From Sphingobacterium gobiense (lineage in GTDB: Bacteria; Bacteroidota; Bacteroidia; Sphingobacteriales; Sphingobacteriaceae): 64,000 nt of DNA. The notes under the pieces are model-generated. The model was given only the letters and a program-made list of their open reading frames with translations. It had not been told where the DNA came from and did no database searches. Location of the stretch: assembly GCF_002980575.1 (NCBI RefSeq), contig NZ_PVBS01000001.1:744001-808000 (forward strand). Direction: 5' to 3'. The position numbers and the translations under genes were made by a program. Shown here one piece after another: positions 45,848-52,897 of this stretch (the first letter of the stretch is position 1; each line of letters opens with the position of its first letter).

Positions 45848-46641
45848 TGCGGGGTACATTTGATATACGCGTAAAATTCATTGTCTGTCATACTGTATAA
45901 TTTGTCAAGAAGATTTACCTGCAAACTACCCGGCCCTTTAGATTGTTGTTCTGCCAATTCACCTGCTACGCCCAATAAGGCCATAGCTGCAACCGTTGCT
46001 TCGGTTTTATCTTCAACCACACCAAGCATTGCTGCCACCAGAGCGGACGCAGTACATCCTAAACCCGTTACCTTGCCCATCAGCGGATGTCCGTTGCTAA
46101 TATAGAATGTTCGCTGCTCGTCGATAATAATATCTGTTGCTCCTGAAATGCATACGACTGCTTGGTATGCCTTGCTAAGTACATGGGCATCTTCTATTGC
46201 AGTATGGCTTTCGACAGTGCTGTCCACACCTTTAGTAGATGACTGGTGTGTATTAGCGAGTGCCGCAATCTCCGAAGCATTCCCCCTGATTACAGTAGGT
46301 CTAAACTGCAGCAGCTCTTGTAAAACAGTATTCCGGTACGGGGTAGCACCTGCTCCTACCGGATCAAGAACCCAAGCTTTGCCCAGTGTTTGCGCCGTCT
46401 CCGCAGCGGTAAGCATGCTTTGATGCCAATATTCGTCTAGCGTACCGATGTTGATGACCAGTGAACTCGCGATCTGCACCATTTCGCGGACCTCCGATTG
46501 TGCATGGGCCATGACCGGTGATGCACCGGCGGCAAGCAAGGCATTAGCGGTATTGTTCATAACGACATAGTTGCTTATGTTATGGACAAGAGGTGCGTGA
46601 TCTTTAAGGGATTGAATATGTTTCCAGAGTGTTTTTTCCAT
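45844..46641 (-). CDS. thiM: Hydroxyethylthiazole kinase
   Basis: A 265-residue kinase that salvages hydroxyethylthiazole (THZ) by phosphorylation. Conserved segments: PLVHNISNYVVMNNTANALLA, GASPVMAHAQ, VLDPVGAGATPYR and KVTGLGCTASALVAA with the catalytic Cys region. It is the first gene behind the TPP riboswitch. Together with ThiE and ThiD it can rebuild thiamine phosphate from salvaged thiazole and pyrimidine. thiC and thiG are not in this window. Confidence 0.94.
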   Translation of the reverse strand: MEKTLWKHIQSLKDHAPLVHNISNYVVMNNTANALLAAGASPVMAHAQSEVREMVQIASSLVINIGTLDEYWHQSMLTAAETAQTLGKAWVLDPVGAGATPYRNTVLQELLQFRPTVIRGNASEIAALANTHQSSTKGVDSTVESHTAIEDAHVLSKAYQAVVCISGATDIIIDEQRTFYISNGHPLMGKVTGLGCTASALVAAMLGVVEDKTEATVAAMALLGVAGELAEQQSKGPGSLQVNLLDKLYSMTDNEFYAYIKCTPQ

Positions 46642-46684
46642 TGCTATTGCTTTTAAATATAGTGCTTTAGGAAAACTCGAAACT

Positions 46685-46757
46685 GCCTTTCCCTACGTCG
46701 GTATGATCCGAATCAGGTTCGAAGGGTGTCTCTCAATTCTTTTCAGAATACCCCTAA
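46685..46757 (-). promoter_or_regulatory. TPP (THI-box) riboswitch
   Basis: The reverse strand reads GGGGTATTCTGAAAAG...TTGAGAGACACCC...GAACCTGATTCGGATCATACCGACGTAGGGAAAG in order. This contains the conserved CTGA-like P2/J3-2 region, the ACCCTT-GAACCTGAT block and the GCGTAGGGAA-type 3' core (here ACGTAGGGAA). The aptamer ends about 43 nt before the thiM ATG. No clear terminator stem lies between, so control of translation start is likely, as usual in this phylum. Confidence 0.92.
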
Positions 46758-46764
46758 AGCTTTA

Positions 46765-46772
46765 CAAACTTA
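46765..46772 (-). promoter_or_regulatory. Possible -7 element of the thiamine operon
   Basis: TAAGTTTG on the reverse strand fits TAnnTTTG. Transcription would begin near 46758, right at the 5' edge of the riboswitch. No TTG at -33 is seen. Confidence 0.5.
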
Positions 46773-46843
46773 ACTAAAATGTGGCAGATTAGCGAACAGA
46801 CAAGTGGGTTCATTTCCTAACTAATAGGTTGTGGTGTCGCATA

Positions 46844-46874
46844 TTTGTTGACAATCAAAAAAATGCTATCTTTA
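46844..46874 (+). promoter_or_regulatory. Promoter of the ABC exporter operon
   Basis: TTTG (46844-46847), a 19-bp spacer and TATCTTTA (46867-46874) are one mismatch from the full Bacteroidota consensus. Transcription would begin near 46881. This rules out translation from the in-frame codon at 46845 and supports the ATG at 46896. Confidence 0.65.
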
Positions 46875-46895
46875 AGCAGCAAATTACAAAATTAT

Positions 46896-47834
46896 ATGCT
46901 AGACATTCGTCATATCGTTAAACAATATAGTGGCCACCGGGCGCTGGATGATATATCCCTGCAGGTGCCGCGAGGTAGTATTTTTGGTCTTTTGGGACCC
47001 AATGGCGCCGGAAAGACGTCGCTTATTCGTATTATCAACCAGATTACCGCTCCTGATAGTGGCGAAATCTATTTCGACGGCGAGCTTCTTCAGCCCAAAC
47101 ATATCGAACGCATCGGTTATTTGCCCGAAGAGCGGGGGCTATATAAAAAGATGAAGATCGGCGAACAGATGCTTTATTTGGCACAACTCAAGGGGCTTTC
47201 CAGGAATGATGCCGCACAACGTATCCGAAACTGGTTCGAAAAGTTGCAAATCGAAAATTGGTGGGACAAAAAAGTCGAGGACCTTAGTAAAGGAATGCAA
47301 CAGAAAGTGCAGTTTATAGCTACGGTCGTGCATGAGCCAGATCTTATTATCCTCGATGAACCTTTTTCTGGTTTTGATCCTGTCAATGCACAGGTTATAC
47401 AGGAGGAAATTCTAGAACTGAACAAGAAAGGTGCTACTATTATTTATTCCACGCACCGCATGGAATCCGTCGAAGAACTTTGTGATTATATCGCACTTAT
47501 CAATAAATCTAAAAAAGTGTTGGACGGTCCGGTCCGAGAAATAAAGCGCTCGTATCGGAACCAAATGTATGTCATTGAATATAAAGAACAAGATGGCGTC
47601 GTTCCAAATTTGAGGGAATCACCTTTGTTTGACCTAATTGAAGAGAAAAAAACAACAGAAAACTATGAGGTAACCATTCGTGTAAATCAAAATAATGCAT
47701 TGAACGAGATATTGTTACATCTTATACCTCAAGTTGAAATCAATCAGGTAAAGGAAGTTATCCCGTCTATGCACGACATTTTTATCGACCAAGTTACAAC
47801 ACCTTCTATTAACAAATCTACCCACCATGCATAA
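46896..47834 (+). CDS. ABC transporter ATP-binding protein (ABC-2 exporter type)
   Basis: A 312-residue ATPase subunit. MLDIRHIVKQYSGHRALDD starts at 46896, which is after the predicted promoter. Walker A is GPNGAGKT, the signature is LSKGMQQK (a variant of LSGGQ), Walker B is LIILDEPFSGFDP and the switch His is in STHRM. The C-terminal 80 residues form the DUF4162-like tail seen in NatA-type proteins. The permease gene overlaps its end by 8 bp. NatAB-like export of sodium or a drug is the usual annotation; the substrate is unknown. Confidence 0.92.
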   Translation: MLDIRHIVKQYSGHRALDDISLQVPRGSIFGLLGPNGAGKTSLIRIINQITAPDSGEIYFDGELLQPKHIERIGYLPEERGLYKKMKIGEQMLYLAQLKGLSRNDAAQRIRNWFEKLQIENWWDKKVEDLSKGMQQKVQFIATVVHEPDLIILDEPFSGFDPVNAQVIQEEILELNKKGATIIYSTHRMESVEELCDYIALINKSKKVLDGPVREIKRSYRNQMYVIEYKEQDGVVPNLRESPLFDLIEEKKTTENYEVTIRVNQNNALNEILLHLIPQVEINQVKEVIPSMHDIFIDQVTTPSINKSTHHA

Positions 47835-49146
47835 GATATTATTAATTATTAACCGCGAATACTTTAGTCGTGTAAAGAAAAAATCTTTTCTGCTGGTGAC
47901 CTTTCTGGTTCCGATGCTTTTTATCGGGATGTATATGGCTATATTTTTCCTGACGAAACAGAGCTATGAGGACACGCATGCGATCGTACATGTAATTGAT
48001 GAAGAGGGCTCTATATCCGCTCAATTAAAGAGCAATAAACATATTGCGTATTCATTTTCAAACACCGGCTTGCAAGAGCAGATAAACAGTTTAAAGGATG
48101 GAGCGAAGAACACGAATTTACTCCTCATACCTGCTGACTTTTATACCACCAGGAAAATCGAGCTGTTATCTGCCGGAAAACCGAATATCAGTACACAAAA
48201 CGAAGTCAGATCACAGCTCCGGGAAATTGTCCGTAATAAGCAATATCGTGAAATGGGATTAGATGTGGACCGTATCCGTAGCATTAATGACCATATTCAG
48301 ATTGCGGCAAAGGAGATAACCGAAACCGGAGACGCCAAAGACAGCCATACAGAAGTTGCCATGGGCATAGCTATGGGATTGTGCTTCTTGATTTATCTGT
48401 CGCTGGTGCTTTTTGGCACGCAAGTTATGCGTGGCGTTATTGAAGAGAAGTCGAACCGTATTGTGGAGGTCGTTATATCTTCGGTAAAACCGTTTCAATT
48501 GATGATGGGCAAAATTATTGGAATCGGCATGGTCGGTATCACCCAATTTGTACTTTGGATTATGCTCTCCTTAGCGTTAATGACGGTCTTCTCAACAGCA
48601 ATGTTCAGCGATAAAGAAGTCGCTCAACAGGCTATGGGCGGAAATATGAGTGAATTGCCCAGGGATCAGGCCGCTGCTGGAAGTACCAACTTTGATTGGA
48701 TGGCCGCGCTCGACTCCGTGAATTTCACAGAACTAACCATCTGCTTTTTTGTTTTCTTTCTTGGAGGATATCTCCTGTATAGCGCTTTATTCGCGGCGGT
48801 AGGTTCCGCTGTCGATAGCGAAACGGAAGCCGGGCAATTTACTATGCCGATAACCATGCCCCTATTGATACCCTATGTGCTGTCGTTTGGGGTACTGATC
48901 AATGACCCTCATGGGAGTATCGCAACCTGGTTGAGTATGATTCCGTTTACGTCGCCAGTAGCGATGTTGGTCCGTATTCCTTTTGGTGTGCCGACTTGGC
49001 AGATTGTACTATCTGCTTCATTGCTCATCGGAGGATTTGTTCTTACGACCTGGTTTGCGGCACGTATTTATCGTGTAGGAATCTTGATGTATGGAAAAAA
49101 AGCGAGTCTAAAAGAACTCGTAAAGTGGTTTAATTATAAAAGATAA
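47827..49146 (+). CDS. ABC-2 type permease (NatB-like)
   Basis: A 439-residue membrane subunit with a long extracytoplasmic loop after the first segment (residues 45-175) and about five further segments. Typical ABC-2 text is MRGVIEEKSNRIVEVVISSVKPFQLMMGKIIGIGMVG. The start codon lies 8 bp inside the ATPase gene, so the two are coupled. The substrate cannot be inferred. Confidence 0.9.
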   Translation: MHKILLIINREYFSRVKKKSFLLVTFLVPMLFIGMYMAIFFLTKQSYEDTHAIVHVIDEEGSISAQLKSNKHIAYSFSNTGLQEQINSLKDGAKNTNLLLIPADFYTTRKIELLSAGKPNISTQNEVRSQLREIVRNKQYREMGLDVDRIRSINDHIQIAAKEITETGDAKDSHTEVAMGIAMGLCFLIYLSLVLFGTQVMRGVIEEKSNRIVEVVISSVKPFQLMMGKIIGIGMVGITQFVLWIMLSLALMTVFSTAMFSDKEVAQQAMGGNMSELPRDQAAAGSTNFDWMAALDSVNFTELTICFFVFFLGGYLLYSALFAAVGSAVDSETEAGQFTMPITMPLLIPYVLSFGVLINDPHGSIATWLSMIPFTSPVAMLVRIPFGVPTWQIVLSASLLIGGFVLTTWFAARIYRVGILMYGKKASLKELVKWFNYKR

Positions 49147-49165
49147 TGCAAGAAAATAGAACGTC

Positions 49166-49573
49166 ATGACAACATCTCAAAACACAGAAAAGAAGAAGTC
49201 GGGAGTTTTCGGAAAAATCCTAGCTTGGCTACTGATCATCGTATTCTTGGCTGTCGGTGGTCTAGTTTATTATAAATACTATTTTGTATTCGGAGAAGGC
49301 GTGAAATCGGGATACCTCAATTTCGCTGTGAAAAAAGGCAATCTTTTTAAAACATACGAAGGAAAACTGATTCAAGAGGGATTACGCTCACAATCTGGTA
49401 CGGGGGTATCAAATAATGAATTTGAATTTTCGGTGGAGAGTGATTCGATCTTCAGGATACTGGAACTAAACAGCGGCAAATATTTTGACCTGCATTACAA
49501 AGAATATCATGGGGTACTGCCATGGCGTGGCAACACCCGATATATCGTAGATGAGGTGATTAATATGAAGTAA
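49166..49573 (+). CDS. Small membrane-anchored hypothetical protein
   Basis: A 135-residue protein with a short basic N-terminus, one transmembrane helix (ILAWLLIIVFLAVGGLVYY, about residues 18-36) and a soluble domain of about 95 residues (LNFAVKKGNLFKTYEGKLIQEG). Similar Bacteroidota proteins are often labelled 6-phosphogluconate dehydrogenase in databases, but nothing here fits that enzyme (no Rossmann motif). It starts 19 bp after the ABC permease gene and is probably in the same operon. Confidence 0.65.
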   Translation: MTTSQNTEKKKSGVFGKILAWLLIIVFLAVGGLVYYKYYFVFGEGVKSGYLNFAVKKGNLFKTYEGKLIQEGLRSQSGTGVSNNEFEFSVESDSIFRILELNSGKYFDLHYKEYHGVLPWRGNTRYIVDEVINMK

Positions 49574-49657
49574 TTCTATTTTAGCGCTAACCAATAAAAA
49601 TTATCTCATTATAAATGAACTTATTCGCTTTATACCCGTGCTTTTTGTTTAAAAATA

Positions 49658-49689
49658 TTTGGAGTATAGATGGAATTATCCTACTTTTG
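49658..49689 (+). promoter_or_regulatory. Promoter of tRNA-His
   Basis: TTTG (49658-49661), a 20-bp spacer and TACTTTTG (49682-49689) match the Bacteroidota consensus exactly. Transcription would begin near 49696, nine nt before the tRNA. Confidence 0.82.
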
Positions 49690-49704
49690 TCTCATCAAAA
49701 TCAC

Positions 49705-49779
49705 GGTAGGCATAGCTCAGTTGGTTAGAGCACTAGATTGTGGTTCTAGGGGTCGTGGGTTCGAGCCCCATTGCTTACC
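49705..49779 (+). tRNA. tRNA-His (anticodon GTG)
   Basis: The cloverleaf has acceptor arms GTAGGCA/TGCTTAC plus the extra G-1 (49705) pairing with C73 (49779), the identity mark of tRNA-His. The anticodon stem is CTAGA/TCTAG with loop TTGTGGT, anticodon at 49740-49742. CCA is not encoded. Its own promoter and terminator flank it. Confidence 0.96.
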
Positions 49780-49780
49780 C

Positions 49781-49810
49781 AAAAAGCTTCTCTTTTCAGA
49801 GAAGCTTTTT
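49781..49810 (+). terminator. Terminator of tRNA-His
   Basis: Arms AAAAAGCTTCTCT and AGAGAAGCTTTTT are perfect over 13 bp with a 4-nt loop; the right arm ends in a T-run. Confidence 0.92.
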
Positions 49811-49887
49811 CTGTTTTAAGTACCCGTATCTCAGTTTCTGCGTTTGCCTAAATTTTACTATCTTTAGTGGATAAACCGACAAATAGC

Positions 49888-50862
49888 ATGCTTAAAACCA
49901 GTTTCGTTGAATTTTCAGATGTCCACGCTATATACAATAGCAGGCCTTTTGACGGCTACTTAGCCTTTCTTCCGGAACCGGCATCATCCCCCCTAGAAAC
50001 ACATTTATCTTATCGATATTACAGCGGGAAAGATTTCTGCTGGTTTGAATTTAAAGATACGCAGCTGTCTGCCGGCCTATCTATGCAGGTTACCGCTTCC
50101 CAAAACTACCTGTGGCTTCTTATCAATATGCGTACGGGAATTTCGCTGACATTGGACAGTAGCTATCTGCTGCCTACCGATATGTTGCTTTGCTACCAAA
50201 CGTTGACCGATGACCATAGGATTTTTTTAGGTGACGACAGCTCCTGGTTTCTATTATTAGGAATCGATGGTTGTATGTTGCAAGATCTGACGACAGAATA
50301 CGAACAACTGAAGCCCCTGTTTGCGACGACGGCCAAAGACGATCGCTTGTATCGGATCATCGGAACAATGGGTCTCCATGCTAAGCTTAAACGTATATTG
50401 GACGCGCTACAGCAGATGGAATTTCGACCGTTTAGTACATATTACCAATTGGCTAATTGGAACATCCGGTTCTTCCGGTACGTATTTCAAGAAATCGAAC
50501 CGCCCGCTGTTGATCGGACAGATCACGAAATCGAGCTGTATTATAAAGCCATGGCCTATATCCGCGAAAACTTCTATGACGATCAAACCAATATCGAAGC
50601 CATCGCTGCGGCATTGTATGTCAGCAAAAGAACACTTGAAAGAGCCTTTAAAGACAAACCTTTTTCCGTAACCGAACAGATTATTGAGTTTAGGCTTCAA
50701 GAAGCAAGAGCATGTATCCGAAACTCCGACACACCGATTACAACCATCGCCGCATCTTTAAATTTTGCCTGTCCCAAAAACTTCAAACGTCTTTTTACCA
50801 AACGTTTTATGATAAGCCCGCTACAATACCGGGAGAGCATGCAATTGAAGCGATTGTTTTAA
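49888..50862 (+). CDS. AraC-family transcriptional regulator
   Basis: A 324-residue regulator. The C-terminal hundred residues form the double helix-turn-helix: NIEAIAAALYVSKRTLERAF, then ITTIAASLNFACPKNFKRLFTKRFMISPLQYR. The N-terminal 220 residues look like a cupin-type sensor domain, but no specific family is recognised. The ATG at 49888 is preferred to a GTG at 49867, because TATCTTTA at 49859-49866 may be the -7 element and leaves no leader for the GTG. An 84-bp repeat array starts 5 bp after the stop codon. Its regulon is unknown. Confidence 0.88.
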   Translation: MLKTSFVEFSDVHAIYNSRPFDGYLAFLPEPASSPLETHLSYRYYSGKDFCWFEFKDTQLSAGLSMQVTASQNYLWLLINMRTGISLTLDSSYLLPTDMLLCYQTLTDDHRIFLGDDSSWFLLLGIDGCMLQDLTTEYEQLKPLFATTAKDDRLYRIIGTMGLHAKLKRILDALQQMEFRPFSTYYQLANWNIRFFRYVFQEIEPPAVDRTDHEIELYYKAMAYIRENFYDDQTNIEAIAAALYVSKRTLERAFKDKPFSVTEQIIEFRLQEARACIRNSDTPITTIAASLNFACPKNFKRLFTKRFMISPLQYRESMQLKRLF

Positions 50863-50867
50863 ATAGC

Positions 50868-51167
50868 AAATGCTTCATATTGACATACCGATGGTCAAAA
50901 AGTAATTACTCCTGTTTCAAGCGGACATCAGTTTACCTTAACTGTGATAACAGATTCCCCATCTTGATATACAAATGGTCGAAAAGCAATAACTTATGTT
51001 CCAGACGTAAATCAGCTTACCTCAACTGTTATAACAAATGCCCCATCTTAATATATAAATGGTCAAAAAGCAATAGCTTATGTTCCAAATGTAAATCAGC
51101 TTACCTCAACTGTGATAACAAATGCCCCATCTTGACATATAAATGGTCAAAAAGTAATTGCTTATGG
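50868..51167. repeat. Tandem repeat array, 84-bp unit, about 3.6 copies
   Basis: Units start at 50868, 50952, 51036 and 51120. Three are complete and the last stops after 48 bp. Units 2 and 3 differ at about nine positions; unit 1 is more diverged. Each holds a small dyad of the form AAGC-n4-GCTT (AGTAATTACT in unit 1) and, in units 2 and 3, GTAA-n6-TTAC. The length is an exact multiple of three and equals eight turns of B-DNA. There are no unique spacers, so it is not a CRISPR. It fills most of the 545-bp gap after the AraC-type gene; 51168-51282 shows nothing I recognise. Confidence 0.88.
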
Positions 51168-51282
51168 CGTAAAGGTAATGTTTTTTGGCACGTAAGTACG
51201 ACATTTTGGTTAGTGATCACTTACCAAATAACACGCATTTATAAGCCTTTAAACTGTGATTTTTAAATAGAAATCAGATCAA

Positions 51283-51342
51283 GGGGGCTATTTGCGACAC
51301 AACTATCCAGTCTTGGCGGTAAAGTTGGCGCAAATAGCCCCC
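51283..51342. other. Long perfect inverted repeat, possible structured leader or operator
   Basis: GGGGGCTATTTGCG (51283-51296) and CGCAAATAGCCCCC (51329-51342) are perfect 14-bp arms. Inside, ACAACT near 51300 and AGTTG near 51325 extend the stem with small bulges. The loop holds a further small stem (CCA/TGG). There is no T-run after it, so it is not an ordinary terminator. It lies about 65 bp before the next gene. Confidence 0.75.
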
Positions 51343-51363
51343 CTCGTAGGAAACACCCCTTCC

Positions 51364-51371
51364 TATATTTG
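51364..51371 (+). promoter_or_regulatory. Possible -7 element of the FN3-protein gene
   Basis: TATATTTG fits TAnnTTTG, 36 bp before the ATG. The expected -33 position falls at the right foot of the long inverted repeat and has no TTG, so a hairpin-bound activator or repressor could matter here. Confidence 0.5.
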
Positions 51372-51407
51372 AGGCATTAATTCATTTTTAAACACAATTT
51401 AATTATT

Positions 51408-52025
51408 ATGAAAAAACCAGCAGTAAGCTCAAAAACAGGCACGGAATCAAAGTTGATTGCCTATGCCTCCAATGTGGTCAAAAAGACCAAGGAAAATGCA
51501 GACCTATTTACGGATGCTGCAGAAAAGGTTGCGCTATTGGAGTCCGTACTTGCGGATTACACAGCCTCCCGGACGGAAGCTTCGTTTCGCGACATGCGAC
51601 AGGTCGTCATCAAGAACCAACAAGCGGTATTGGTCAGACAGGCCCTCTACGATCTATCTTTACATATCGAGTCTGTTGCCAAGGGAGATCCCAGCATTTT
51701 ATTGGCCGCAGGATTTATACCGAGCAAGAACAAAACCTCGAGCGTAGAACAAGCACCTAAGGCTAACGATCTCCGGGTGATGGTTGTCCACCCCGGTACC
51801 AATACGGTACAATTACGTGTCAACCGTTGGCGTCCGGCGAGGTTCTATCAATTCGAGTATCGTAAAGTGGGTAGCTTGAACGAGTGGATCAAAGTACTCA
51901 GTAGCAAATCCAAAACGAGCATTTCGAATTTAGAATATGCACAGGAATACGAATTTCGGGTCACCTATCTCGGAACTGATCCCGCTCCCAATTACAGCGA
52001 TACGGTACGTTGTTTAGTATCGTGA
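51408..52025 (+). CDS. Unknown protein: helical N-terminal domain plus fibronectin type III domain
   Basis: A 205-residue protein without signal peptide or membrane segment. Residues 1-105 are helical (ESKLIAYASNVVKKTKENADLFTDAAEKVALLESVL). From about 120 to 205 the pattern of a fibronectin type III domain appears: NTVQLRVNRWRPARFYQFEYRKV, a Trp in NEWIKVLSS, the turn NLEYAQEYEFRVTYLG and a final YSDTVRCLVS. I do not recognise the N-terminal family. It is a single-gene unit closed by a strong terminator. Its role is unknown; FN3 domains mostly bind other proteins or glycans. Confidence 0.7.
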   Translation: MKKPAVSSKTGTESKLIAYASNVVKKTKENADLFTDAAEKVALLESVLADYTASRTEASFRDMRQVVIKNQQAVLVRQALYDLSLHIESVAKGDPSILLAAGFIPSKNKTSSVEQAPKANDLRVMVVHPGTNTVQLRVNRWRPARFYQFEYRKVGSLNEWIKVLSSKSKTSISNLEYAQEYEFRVTYLGTDPAPNYSDTVRCLVS

Positions 52026-52036
52026 CGCTTGTTGTT

Positions 52037-52065
52037 CCCGACCTGTTCCTTTACGACAGGTCGGG
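52037..52065 (+). terminator. Terminator after the FN3-protein gene
   Basis: Perfect 10-bp arms CCCGACCTGT/ACAGGTCGGG, 9-nt loop, then TATTTTATTT. It lies 12 bp after the stop codon. Confidence 0.88.
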
Positions 52066-52112
52066 TATTTTATTTCGGCTTGTAGTTTTATAATTACCGT
52101 TAATTTTTTAGT

Positions 52113-52811
52113 ATGTTTAAAAACCAATATATAAAGATGAAGAATATCATAATAGACCATCCGCTCCGCACCATTAGTTATCAAACACACGAAGACCGCT
52201 ACCCGCTAAATCACGAGGTCCAAGCCTTGAATGATTACAGATTGGTACACGACCAGGTCTGGCGTATGAAGCTCCTATTTGAAAAAGAGAAGGGGGAGGC
52301 TCAACTTGCCCTCATCAATCTCCATAAATTGGATGAAGAGCGACATGAATTCAACAATATGTTTGACTTTTATAAAGAGCAGGTTGATTTCTCCAGCAAA
52401 AGTCTGCACACCGAACTGGAAGTTGGCTTTCAGGTCGAATTACGCAACTTCTATAACAGCGTTATTGGGCAACACCGTAAATTGGTACAATTTTATGATG
52501 TTATCGGTACGCGTGACCGGGAATATACCACCATCACGGATACCTATTTCAGAGGCGAAAAACCGATCGATCCATTGCATTTTAAAGTTCTTGATTCGGT
52601 CTTTAGGCACCACGAAGATATGCACGTGGATGTCGTTTCACTCGATAAAGATCTCCAGCAGTTTCTAACTGTATTGGCAGATGTCTATATCCTTCTGGAC
52701 AGTTATATCCAACAATACAACATACTGTACACCACCTATAGCGATATCCTGCAAAAAACAGCACAATTGACCAAGGATGTGCAGGTGCTAGGGGCGGTGT
52801 GGCGGGCATGA
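52113..52811 (+). CDS. Unknown helical protein
   Basis: A 232-residue protein, almost wholly helical and charged, with coiled-coil-like stretches (MKLLFEKEKGEAQLALINLHKLDEERHEF and VLDSVFRHHEDMHVDVVSLDKDLQQFLTVL). No signal peptide, no membrane helix, and no motif that I recognise. The start is uncertain: an in-frame ATG at 52137 (MKNIIIDHP) is equally possible because only 47 bp separate 52113 from the terminator before it. It follows the FN3-protein gene but is transcriptionally separate. The two may still act together. Confidence 0.6.
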   Translation: MFKNQYIKMKNIIIDHPLRTISYQTHEDRYPLNHEVQALNDYRLVHDQVWRMKLLFEKEKGEAQLALINLHKLDEERHEFNNMFDFYKEQVDFSSKSLHTELEVGFQVELRNFYNSVIGQHRKLVQFYDVIGTRDREYTTITDTYFRGEKPIDPLHFKVLDSVFRHHEDMHVDVVSLDKDLQQFLTVLADVYILLDSYIQQYNILYTTYSDILQKTAQLTKDVQVLGAVWRA

Positions 52812-52867
52812 AAAAACAATTTGGTATTACGCCAACGGCATATAGAAAGGACAAGCTGAAATAACAA

Positions 52868-52890
52868 TGGGTTGACCAACGGCCAACCCA
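52868..52890. terminator. Hairpin between converging genes
   Basis: TGGGTTG/CAACCCA form a 7-bp stem with a 9-nt loop, between the ends of the unknown helical protein gene and htpG. The T-runs are weak on both strands. Confidence 0.45.
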
Positions 52891-52897
52891 TATATTA

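Noticed and set aside
46845..46895. Longer N-terminus of the ABC ATPase
   Set aside because: It would begin inside the promoter TTTG-N19-TATCTTTA, upstream of the transcription start.
46757..46895. Divergent operator shared by thiM and the ABC exporter
   Set aside because: No dyad larger than 5 bp was found between the two promoters.
50868..51167. CRISPR array
   Set aside because: The repeats are 84 bp and directly adjacent with no unique spacers; there are no cas genes in the window.
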